Assembly: GCF_016920785.2 (NCBI RefSeq)
Contig: NW_024609839.1
Location: 23,499,085 to 23,563,084 of the forward strand
Direction: 5' to 3'
Length of the DNA: 64,000 nucleotides
Origin: Ixodes scapularis
Taxonomy: Eukaryota; Arthropoda; Arachnida; Ixodida; Ixodidae
Made by a program: the position numbers and the translations under genes. The notes below the pieces were generated by a model. The model worked only from the letters and a program-made list of their open reading frames with translations, did no database searches and was not told the DNA's origin. Shown piece by piece: positions 21,701 through 33,700 of this stretch; the first letter of the stretch is position 1, and each line of letters begins with the position of its first letter.

Positions 21701-24700
21701 ATTATTCGGGTCATGTTCTTGCGTCGTGGACTGGATCCGATACTGCTCAATAAATCATAATGCAAAATCACCACACAGGCTCAAGAATTATAGGATGATT
21801 AACTGGTGGCACAAAATAGAGCAACCTTGTTTAAAAAAAAAACAACCTAACTTCAAAGTAGATAATAATACACACAAAAAAAGTGAACGCCGTTTACAAC
21901 TCCCTGTAACACCGAATTAGAGCGCAGCTCTTGAGGAGGAGGAGGGAAGGGTACTGGGGGGGTCACGTGACCTTTGGGGTCACGTGACGATGCCGTTGAT
22001 GTCATCAGTGACGATGACGATGCTGACTCCGATGACGTCATCAGCGATGATGACGATGACGATGCGGATGTCTGTGACGTCATCAGTGACGCCACTGATG
22101 ACGTCATATGTGATGATGACGATGACGGTGCGGATGCCGCCCCGAAGTCACGTGACACCCCCGGTCACGTGACCACCCCCAGGGTCACGTGACCTCCCCG
22201 ATGACGTCATCGTCACTGATGACGTCACCGGCATCCGCATCGTCATCGTCATCATCACTGATGACGTCATCAGTGACGTCACTGATGACCTCACCGGCAT
22301 CCGCATCGTCATCGTCATCAGTGATGATGACGATGACGATGCGGATCCGATGACGTCATCAGTGACGATGACGTCATCGGGGAGGTCACGTGACCTCGGA
22401 GGGGGTCACGTGACCCTGGGGGTGGTCACGTGACCTGGGGGTGTCACGTGACTTTGGGGGGCGGGTCACGTGACCTCGGGGGGTCACGCGACCTCGGGGG
22501 GTCACGTGACTTCAGGGGGTGACGTGACTTTGAGTGTCACGTGACCTTGGGGGTGACGTGACCCTGGGGGAGGGGTCACGTGACCTTGGGATGACCTTGC
22601 CGGGTCACGTGACCTTGGGATGACCTTGGGGGCCACGTGACCTTGGGATGACCTTGGTTACGCCGACGGCGACGGCGACGCCGATGGCGACGCCGACGCC
22701 GCTCAAGCCGGGAACGGGCCCCTAAGAGCTGCGCTCTAAAAGAAATCTCCGTTGCTGGCAGGTAGATCAGAAAACGCACTCCGTTGACGTGAATCCATAG
22801 GACAGCTATAGCGGCAGGCTCACGTAATAACAAGATGGCGGCACCCATGCAAAAATTATGTAAAACGTCGTTTTATACACGCTTGCAGCAGCCGTGCTTC
22901 GAGAGCTAGTCTGGCCACCATGGATCGAAAAAAATTGTGGTGGCTTAGCTCAGCTATGCCAGGATATACGTAGCGTGAGCTTATGCGCGCAAAATGAGAG
23001 GCGCTATCAAGCGGCTCCGGTGCAGCGTCAGACTTGGCTACTGCCCAACGGAGGAGCACAGCTGGGCACGCGGCGGCGCCAGTGCGTCTGCCGCGGCTAG
23101 GACGTCACTCCTCTGGAATGCGCAGACCGGCGAGGCGCCTTTGCGGCGGCGGCGGAGCGCGCGGCAGCGGCTGCTCCGGCGCGCCAGCTGTGCGCCGTGT
23201 GACGTCACTGCTCCTCGCGCATGCGCAGCATGGCTCTTTGGGAGCCACGCGAAGCTGCTCAACCTTGGACGTTCAAAGAAAGCATTTTGCAGCTCACGCT
23301 ACAAAATGCTTTCTTTGAACGCCAGTCTGGTAACCGTGAGTACGCAATAAAATGCCCGAGCCCAAGGGCCGTACCCTGAAACGTCTATATTAATGGTGCT
23401 TGTTTACGTTTTGCAACTTTGCCTTAAAAAAAAAACGAAAGCGAAACAAATGCAGTTTGCGCAGGTGGATTATATTGTAAGGGTTACATAACAAAGAAGA
23501 AAAATCGTAGCGATAAGTTAAATAATTCACAGCACTCTGGTAATTAACTATTTAATTAGTAAAAATAAACGCGTGGTTTCAATTAGAAACTGATTGAGAA
23601 TCATCACTGCCTATGAAATCAGTACGACTTAAAAATACTTGGAGCGGTAACGAAGCATAGAAAACGCGGGTGCTAAGCGCGCGGTGGTCTTATCATCCTC
23701 GTTACCCCTAGCTTTATGTATGTTGCAGGAGTAGTAACTTTAGAGGACTGCTGCACATCTCCCGCGCTTTATATCTTGCAAGAATTACTGATTTACTGCT
23801 TTTAGATGACGCTCAGCAAGTTTATATTTATCACGGTTTGTTTTGTTTTTTACCACTTAAAACTTTAATTAACAGATTTCAGTTATTTATTCCACTTATC
23901 GTGACATTTAATCTTCCATTTTATCTACCCGTGACCGTATCGCTCACCTGCGCAGACCAGATAAATGTAGTTATCCGAGCAGTTTTTTTTTTCAGTAAAT
24001 TTGGAAAAACTAAAGAAAAAGCCTCTATAGACATTATGCCTATTCTTGTTTTCTGTTCACATGAAAGATAAATTTGAATTTAAAAGCGTGTGTTCAACTC
24101 GGTTACATTAAGAAAAACACTGGATCTCAGTCATTTTACGTAACGATCTAGTTAATAAGGCATCCATCTACACCAGGATAGATAGGTATCCTAATATAAA
24201 TTACACTTTGATGTAATGCTAATTGAGACTATAATTTTGTAAATGCTAGCGAGGAGCTTAGAATGCTTCAGTTATATTATAAGTCCTAGCACATTATATT
24301 TGAAGAAATCAACGTCTTGACTTTTGATATCTAATTTTCAAACCCTTGCATTGCAGTTGGAACTTAACCTCTAACTAAAAATATACAAAAAAAAATTAAA
24401 CTAGAGTTTATGCGAAAGAAAGTTTTTTTCAGGTGCAATAGGTATTTTGGACTGTGAAAAAGTTTTCTTTTATTCGGGTTCCAGATATCTAATTATGTAG
24501 CGAGGATTAAATAATAGCCAACGTTGTTTAGAAATAGTGTGTTAGTGGGAAGAATAAACATTCTTTTTGCTGCCCGGGTAAAAAATACTTCTTTCTAAAA
24601 TGTATTCTCGTTTCTTATTGATCTGCATAAACGTGAAGTAATCGTGGAACAAAAATGTAAAATATTTATTCCTTTGAAAATATCTTTCAGCAAAACAAAT

Positions 24701-27700
24701 TATTGACGCCATCGACACCAAGGCGGATCCTTGCGTCGACTTCTTTGCATATGCATGCGGGAAGTGGAAGAAAGATACACAAATTCCGAGAGACATTTCT
24801 GCAGTTAACCGATTCACAGAAGCAGCGAACAGAAGAGACCAGAATATGAGACGTACGTAACAGAGCTTATTTTTATGTATACCTGGTCAAAATTAGAGGT
24901 ATTGTAATTGCTTTGCTGAACTAATAACACGAAGTGTCAAAATTGCAAAACTCTATAAAAGAATATATCATTGAGAATGATTCTTCTTAATGGGGCATAG
25001 ATATGTAGTGAATCCTTTTAACTCAAATTTGAGATAAATATCAACAGGAATAATTTTGTGAGAAATATTTAATGCCACTTGGGTGGAAATGCTTTAATTC
25101 TGCTCGAAATACGCAAATGCTAGCGCAAATAAGTAGGTTGGCGAAAAGCCAAATTGCAATGAGTTTTTCAAAATTCTAAAAGAATATTTTGATTTTTTTC
25201 AATTCTGCAAAAATACGATTTTACCGAACTGAATACTGAATTTCCCATACGTTTTCCTCTAATGTTGAGAACATATAAAACGACACTGTACAAGTGCTCG
25301 CCTCCTGAAGTCACTGTAAACTCTAATAGTTATCCTGTGCGGCAGTTTACTTACCTTTCATCCTCTCCAATTTAACATTTATATATTTCAGAATTACTAA
25401 ATCGACTGACTTATCATAAGGGAGACCAGTCCATTGATCAGAAACTGGGCATTTTATTCAGAAAGTGCACGGGGCGTAAGCATTACAATTTTGTCTTCTT
25501 TATATTGGCTCAAAACATAAATTGCCACCGAATGACCACTTTTCAAAAGTACAGTGGGCCACAATTGTTTGCGGGGCACGGGAGCGCCAGCCGAAAAGAC
25601 TTGCTGCGCCTTCTGGCGGCGCGTTGCAGCTCTCGAGACTTGCGCTTTGCGCATGCGCTTCCTCCCGCGTTAACACTCTTTTTTTTTTTTTTCTTTTTTG
25701 CTCGCTTTTGTCCGACGCATACGAGATAACACGGATTGTTTCAAGGTACCGCGAAATGTTATATGTATCATGCAACCTCCGTCACCCAACACGGTGGCTA
25801 TAGTGAGGCAGACGCGCGGCATGACGGCTGACAAAGCGGCATCCTGGACCTGTCCCGGTTATCTCGCGTGCGTTGGATGGAAGCGAGTAAATAAGACATG
25901 ACTGCGAGCACGAAATGAAGCTTATTCTTGAAGCGTGAATCTTGAGAGCGGGCGCGCGCCGCAAATTTTTGTTGACGGCTCTATGCTTTGTGTTGTGAAA
26001 CAACAATCTTTGCGCACACGTCATTTCATTTCATTTCAGCTTACTTACCTAAAGGTTGTCCGAAGGGTGACCATTTTCTATAGAATGGTCTCATTGTTAA
26101 TTTCTGACCCACTCATACGCATATAGATTCTCTTTCAATGGAAAGCATTTAAAACTGCTTTGTGTATTACGTGAATGTCGCATTTATTGGAGATCTTTCA
26201 GGCTGGGCACAAACAAAACAAGAAAATTTATGATATGTAACATAATTCGATAACATTTCCTCGTCTGATATCAAAATTGAACGTAAAAACAGCCCGTCAT
26301 CCTTTGAGTAGCGAAAACCCTTGCACTGGCACTTGGTGTTATTTTCTGCACCAAGAAGTTGTTTGGAGCGCTGGTCCCACGCTAGCCAATCATTAGGTAC
26401 ATCACAGCTTGCTAGCGTCGCGGAAGTTCTACTTGCTAAATTGGCTCTAATAATATTTTCTTTCATCACTTTAATTCCAACGTAAACCATAAAATCAGTA
26501 ATTAAATACAAAATTAACGGGTATATCTTAGTTAAAGATGTAATGGCCATAGTTATCACCCCAACAACCCATCGAACCCCAAAAGAAGGAAGTGAATACG
26601 GTGTTCATCTAAGGGTCACCCCTTTAAAAATATGGGCGCCAGAAAACAAAGTACCCTGAATTTTTGGGTGGTTTCATTTAATTTTCAGCTTACCTGCTAA
26701 AGACTGGGAGGATGGCGTTATATAGTTTAAACATTTATAAACATAGGACTGAATATTGTCCGAAAGAAAGATGCAAGGACAATATAATAATGGCATGTAA
26801 CTTGCAAATTAGTCAAGGAACCGACATGTATAGACATAGGAAAAAATAAGTAGTTTTCAGGTTCTGCTCAAATAATAGTTTTAGAATTAAAAAACCGTTT
26901 AAGTACCGCTCACACGTTATGTACAATTTTCTAGAGAAAACTGGGGTACATTTGAAGACTTCAGGTAAACTGATCTTGCATATTGTACCAAGGAAACGTA
27001 CATCACCTCTCATAATTGTCCATGAGATAATGTCTATAATTTTCGACCTTATAATAAATTGGACTAGATTGAATATAAGAATACTAACGTTTTTAAGGTA
27101 TTTTATTGTTCAATATAATAGTCTTTAAATAAATTAACAATTTCTGTAACTATAAAACTATAACTTTCATTACTTCAAGGTAAATATAAAATTGTTCCTA
27201 CCCACCATTGAACAATCGCTGGAAATGATCTTCGTTTATATTCCTTTAGTTTGCGTACGTGTAATCGATCGTTTATTAGAAGGTTTGGGGTTTGCCGCTT
27301 TGGAAAAAAGTTTTATTCCACGTGAAAATAATTAGCGCAACGGACAAGAACAAGACGAAGATACAAACACGTCAAGCGCTAATACCAACTGATAGTTTAA
27401 TTCACAAATAAAGAAAGACTAAAAGGAAGTGAAAAATGTTTTGATACAAAAAAGAAAAAAAAACATGTTTTAATAAAAATGCATTGTTAAATCAAATGAC
27501 GCACATGCTTAAAAATTTCTAGGGAAGATTAGCCGTTTGAAAAAAAATGAGAAGTAAAGAAAACAGGCCGGGTCAACAAACAACGTGGAGGTACAGCATC
27601 TTTCCTCGGATAGTGCTACAGATCGTGCAGTAATGCGTACGCCTCCTCGATTTATGATGGTTTTTGCCTCATAAATGCATCTGGCTTTTCTGCATTAAAA

Positions 27701-30700
27701 GCGACTCAGGACTTTAGTCTGACCAAACACAGGGGTACAATTACAGTTTCTGACGCGAGAAAAACAAACTGGTGTGTGTGTATGTTTGTACAGCCCAGAA
27801 CTTAGTCCAAATACGAGATAGCTTCGCCAATACTGGAAACTCCTCCGAAAACACATAGGAGCGGCGGCGAACGTGACAGTGGCGCCTCTAGCGGACTCGA
27901 AGTCTACGGAAGCAGTCGTCGCAATGGAAAAGTATAGGCTCCGCGACGTCCTCGAGCTTTACGAGCCCCGTATCGTCACCCTAACAGCAGAAACAATTTA
28001 TTACGGTCAGTTCGCTTGCAAAGCGGAATCCACTGATCGCAACTGCAACGACAATCGAATAACAACGCGCGCATAAACAAAGATAGGGCAGTTTATTCAG
28101 CGGGCTCAAACGCCACTCAGGAAGATCACACGCGTTTGAAACGCGTCGGGGAAGCGGAAAAAAGGCGTTTAGCTACTTTGAAGAAATTTAAAGAAAAAAG
28201 GCGTTTAGCTACTCGAACTACGTCGTAATCGTTAAAACATGCAAAAACGACATGTTGATATTACCAGAGCAAGGGCACGAGCTGCTGGAGCATAAAAACA
28301 AAAGAAAAAAGTAAGGATAAAAATGAACGTGCAAACACTTTCCGAACTTTGCAGAAAAAATAGTGTCGCCATTCCCGACGAAAATAAGAAGAAACGGGAA
28401 AGAAAAGCGAACAACGGCGAATAAAACAAAGAAGCTAGCAAAAAAACTATTTCAACGACGACTATCGTTGCGGCGCTTATAGAAAAAAAGAAAGAAAAAT
28501 GGAAAGCAGCAAATGAATAGCTGATGGTCGCCACCGGTGTTGAGTTCACGACAAACAAAGCGGAAGCAACAGACGAAACTAATGAAAAAAGAAGAAAGCG
28601 TCCCTTTCTTTTTCAGCTGGTTGTTGTACATTTCTTTATTTGCTTTCGTGGCGTAGGTACGAACTAAAAACAAAACAGGGGGAATAAATAACTTAGTGCA
28701 GCTAACACTGCCCGGTAAAAAAGAGTCGCAGAAATGTTTTGGTCGCAGGCAGCAATCTTCTATATGTGCCAGCAGTGAGTAACCTTTTTTTTTGCTTTCG
28801 AATTTCTTTTTCCAGTGACTTTGGTGGGTTGTTCGTTCGCTCGCTTGACGAAGCAGTTTAAAAGTACGTACATTCAAGTACTTGTTGACGTAGGTGTCCG
28901 TAGGTTGACGTAGGAAGCAGAAGAAAGATTTTTCACCACATCGCACAAACTTGTTCTTGCAATGGTAGGCAGCACATCGCACAAACTTGTTCTTGAATGC
29001 GGCCGGTTGATCAACAAACGATGACCCGTAGCAGACGTGCCGGCCGGAGTACACAAATAAAATTCGAATAAAAATGGGTAACGAGCTTACACTTCTTAAT
29101 ATATTTAATAAATATCAAAACGCACGTATGACGATTTTGGATTAGAAACTCAATCGAAGGCGAAAATAGGAGGTTATCGCAGACGACAGTGGAAGAAAAC
29201 AACAACAACAGCAAAGTCGCAGACGGCCCTCAAAATGCCCGGGCCTAGCGTAGCAGACGAACCGGGGGTAGTAAGCGCCGAAGCGAAGGAAAGGCAGTAA
29301 AAACTAAGCCAAACAAAGCCAGGATACGCGATTGTTTACACGTCGGGCAAAAAAAAAAAAAAAAAAAAAAAAAGCAGAGTGGCGTTGTTTTAAAAATATA
29401 AAAGAACGAAGACTCAAAAATAGAAAGAGTGGAGACGGTTCAACGGGTGTCGGCCTTTATCGTAGAAGTAAAGAAGCAGCGAAGCAGAAGATGTTGGTCG
29501 TCCCCGCGCTAACAATCGGAATTTGTGCACTGTAAATCACGTGACTGAAATCATCTTTTTTCGCGGGGCTACGACGCTCTCCCCTTCTTTCTTTGCAAGC
29601 GCGAGAAGTCTCCTTTTTTCGTTACTCCGCTTTTGTTAATCTATAATCGCGTAAGATTTGCATCTGCACAACGCCTTCTTTCGGAGCATACTGACATCGC
29701 CGTAACGTACGTGGTTCGAAATTGACTTCTGCTTCTTCATCCGGAGCCAGCTCGTCTGTTCGACGAAACGGTTATAAGCAAGACACTCATAAGAAATGGG
29801 AATTGCAACGACAAAACGAATTGACTGATAAGAATTCCAATAAAGTTGAAACGAAGCTATGTTCTGAAATGTTTGTACATTTCCCTTTTTCACGAAACAG
29901 CGCGAAGGCATACATTCGTGTTTTGCTTGGCTTACATAAGTTGTGACAGAATGTTTTCTTCGGGAGAACTCCGAAATTGCACCCAGAAAGCTGTAACATC
30001 TTTCATACGCGAAGAGAATGTCCTTCACTCATGAGCTGGCACCCATTTTTTAACTTTCAAAGCAGCGAATGTCTGTGACAATTTTTTTTCGTTGGTCACC
30101 TCGCACGGAGATAGGCAAAACCAATGCATTTTGGAGAATCTGTCTGCCAGCGGAGACTCCGAGCTCGCCAGGGGCGCTGCAATCACTTTTCGCCCGTTTT
30201 CCGCGAGAGTTGCCAGTATTGGCTTTCACGGTATTTGCTTAGTCTGCCTCAACGGGCGACTGTGTTCCCAGCTGTAGATGTGGAATTTAGCCAGTGGAGC
30301 ACAACCGCTAGCCTGGGTACTTTAACGTGCAACACTCAATAGTGATACACGACCGGACGCCGGTACAATGCTTATTTAGATTGAAACGTGCAACAGGATG
30401 GGTATTCAACCCAGGATTCCTGGGTTTTGCAGCGCGAGCCTTCGCTCCACGTGCTCTGAGCATGTGGAGCTATAATGTTCTACTCACCCGCGCTTTGTCA
30501 CTGCTAGCCTTGCGCCTGCTGCACGAGTGGCAAATTTGGTGCGCCCCCGAGTTTTCCACGAGCTTCAAGTCGTTATAAAATTGACTGATATAGTGGTTTG
30601 GATCATGCTCAGCATGTTTCTAATTCAAACTAAATTATTATTTTTACTAATTAAAGAGTAAGTTAAGGAAGTTTAGTTACTTACCTGACTTATGGCAAAG

Positions 30701-33700
30701 ATTAGACACCCAGACAATGTCCCCCTAGCCGTATAACTCACCTGCACGCACCGTATTAGTGCATATTTTTCAAATGTTTTGTAATAATTAAGTCTATACG
30801 AATGAAAATGGAACACCCGTTCATATGTTGTTATAAACTAAAACTCCGGAGCCCACGAGACAATATGGAGAGGTTTAGCGGTTTCAGAACACAGCAGTCT
30901 TCCTCTTTATTTTTCACGCGGCTCCTTCTGTCACGAGGACCCAGTCCGTAAATATGAAAGATCTCGCGACATCGACTAGTATATTACATTTCTTTCCCCT
31001 TAACATTCAAAGCGCTGTACCGGCTTTCGCACGCGAGTGGAACGTCCTTGGGGTGCACTTTCACAAACTTCACTTGAGGTCTCCGGTGGTTGTTGTGGGC
31101 TGCAATCAGCATGAACCTTCGACTTGGTTGATCGGCCTGGTGACTACCGTGGAGGAGCCGGCATGGCCTCTTTGTTGTCTGGCGGCCGTTTGCGTAGTTG
31201 GTTCACATGGCGTGTTATCACTTTGAACGGAGTTTCGACGGTTGCCATGCGTGCTCCCGTTGTCGCCGTGACTTTTCCAATAATCCACTCGTTTCCTGTC
31301 CCATAGTTTCTGGCGTACACCGGGTACCCAGGTTGGATCGTCCAGTTTGTGTCTTGAGCAGATGCTGTGGAGTGTGATGAGAAACATGTGTCTAGTCGCG
31401 AGCGAATTTGATATCCTAGAAAGAATAAAACAATTAAAACAGGGACAACACAACCACATCTTTCATGAAAGATGTGGTTGTGTTGTCCCTGTTTTAATTG
31501 TTTTATTCTTTCTTCATCCATGACTTAAACCAACACGCTCTTCTCCCAAGCATTGATATCCTAGCAGCAGTTCGGATGGTTGACTTTCCAGAGCTTGATG
31601 GTGTCCTTCTATAATTAAAAAGAAGCTTGCCAGGCTGGTTGTAATGTCGTCGTTTTGTATTTTCTTCCACCCATCTTTTATTGTTCTTACCATGCGTTCC
31701 GCCAGATCATTTGACTGTGGGTGAAATAATGCGGTCCTGATGTGCGTTATGTTGTTTTTCGACGTGAACTTCAAGAACGGCACTGGTGAAAGGTGTACCA
31801 TTATCCCAGATCAAAGTGCGGGGTATCCCCGGAGAGGCTAAACACATCTCGCAAACAACACACTGTATTTGCGCGTATGACCTGTTTTATAGGAACGGCC
31901 TCGATCCACTACTGTGTGCATCGACCACTACTAAGATCATTTTTTCTCTAAAAGTCCCTAGAAAATCAACATGTACTCTGGACCAGTTTTCGTGTGTTCC
32001 GGGCCAGTTAATTGGTGCCTTTGACGCTGGCATGGGCAACATTTTGACACAGGCATCACACGTCACTGACGTGTGCTCTATTTCTTTGTCCAGTCCAGGC
32101 CACCAAAATTGAGATCTTACTATCGCTTTCATAGCCGACGCTCCCTGATGGCTCTCGTAAAGGAGTTGTAGGAGGCGCCCCCGAGCCTCCCTAGGCACAA
32201 TGACGCGGTGGCCCCAGTATACCAGGTCGTGCGCCACCAACAGTTCTAGTTTCCTTCCGTAAAACGGTTGAATGTTCGAGTCTAGGCTCTTCTCGCATTT
32301 GGGCCATCCATTTATGATGTAGTTCTTGACCTGCGCTAACACTTGTCTGTCATTTGTTTCAACTCCCTGGTTGTCACGACACCCTCCTCTAACTGCTCCA
32401 TAGCAAGCACATATTCGGGAAGCTCACCTTCAGCACCTGTTTCCGTTCCTGCTGTTGCTACTGCCGGTAGCGGTATCCTGCTCAGGGCATCCGCATTCAG
32501 CATTTTTTTGCCAGGCTTGTATTGTAACTTGTAGTGGTAGCTTCCCAAAAGCAGCGCCCATCGTTGAATTCGCGCCGCAGCCATAGTGGGAGTCGGGCAG
32601 GCGGATCTCAACAACCTAAGGAGCGGCTGATGATCCGTGACCAGGGTGAACTCATGTCCAAATAGGTAGCCTCTAAACTTCGTTACACCGAAGACCAGAG
32701 CGAGAGTTTCTCGCTCTAATTGAGAATAATTTATTTCGGCGGATGATAGAGTTCTTAATCGCAACCCGATGGGTTTGTCTTCTCCACTTTCTCGGAGAAA
32801 AAGAATTGCTCCGATGCCGAACGGTGAGGCGTCGCACTCTAGTCGCAGTTCTTTCGCTGGACTAAAATGCGTTAACACCTTTGTCGAGCTGAGAGCTTCT
32901 TTTGCTTTCTGAAACACCGCATCGTGTGCTTCACCCCACGTCCAGCAAGCTCCCTTTTCCAGCAATTTGTAGAGGCTTGTCAACAAGGTTGACATGTTGG
33001 GAACAAATCTGGCGTAAAACGTCAGCATTCCCAAAAAAGACCGCAGCTGGCTTACGTTCTTGGGCTGCGGTGCTTGCACGATGGCTTCCACTTTCGTTTC
33101 TAGCGGATGAAGGCCCTGTCCGTCAATATGGTGTCCGAGGTACGTAACCTCCTGTTCCTTGAATCTGCACTTCTCTTTCCGGAGTTTCACGCGGTGGTCC
33201 TTGAAACGTTGTAGATGTGCTCTCAGCTGTAAGGCATTGCCATCTGCTCGTTCGGACAATATCACGTCGTCCAGGTATGCCTGCACGCCTTTTAGTCGCC
33301 GGAGCATGGTCTCCATCGTCCGCTGAAATATAGCCGGTGCCGATGATATTCCGAAAGGCAAGCGGTTGTAGCAGAAGAGCCCACGGTGTGTGTTGATCAA
33401 AGCCGTCTTCTTCAATGCGTCGTCAAGGACTACTTGGTTGTACGCATCCCGTAGATCCAAGGTGCTAAAACAATCGCCGCCGTTCAGACATGCGAACAGA
33501 TCCTCGATGCGTGGCAGGGGCTACTGCACGACTTCACACGCAAGGTTAGGGTCGCCTTGAGGTCCCCGCAGATGCGCACCAAGCCGTCCTTCTTCAGCAC
33601 CGGAACGATTGGTGTAGCTCATTCTTAGTGTGTGACCGGCGAAATAATTCCGACTTCCAATAATCGGTCAAGTTCTGCTGAAACCTTATCTTTCAGACCA

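Larger units (their letters stand above)
17597..24690 (+). other. M13 intron 2
   Basis: 7.1 kb holding the foldback at 18.9-19.7 kb, family copies A and B, the hairpin at 23.27 kb and the 23.4-24.0 kb foldback. The stretches 20555-21890 and 22742-23269 are moderately GC-rich and show no gene. Confidence 0.75.

Noticed and set aside
21974..22192. Asp-rich open frame
   Set aside because: It is the translation of GATGAC-type repeats in copy B; composition and symmetry explain it.
26167..26559. 130-codon - frame with a hydrophobic N-terminus
   Set aside because: No family motif, no splice or promoter context, and A/T-rich intronic surroundings; a chance frame is more likely.
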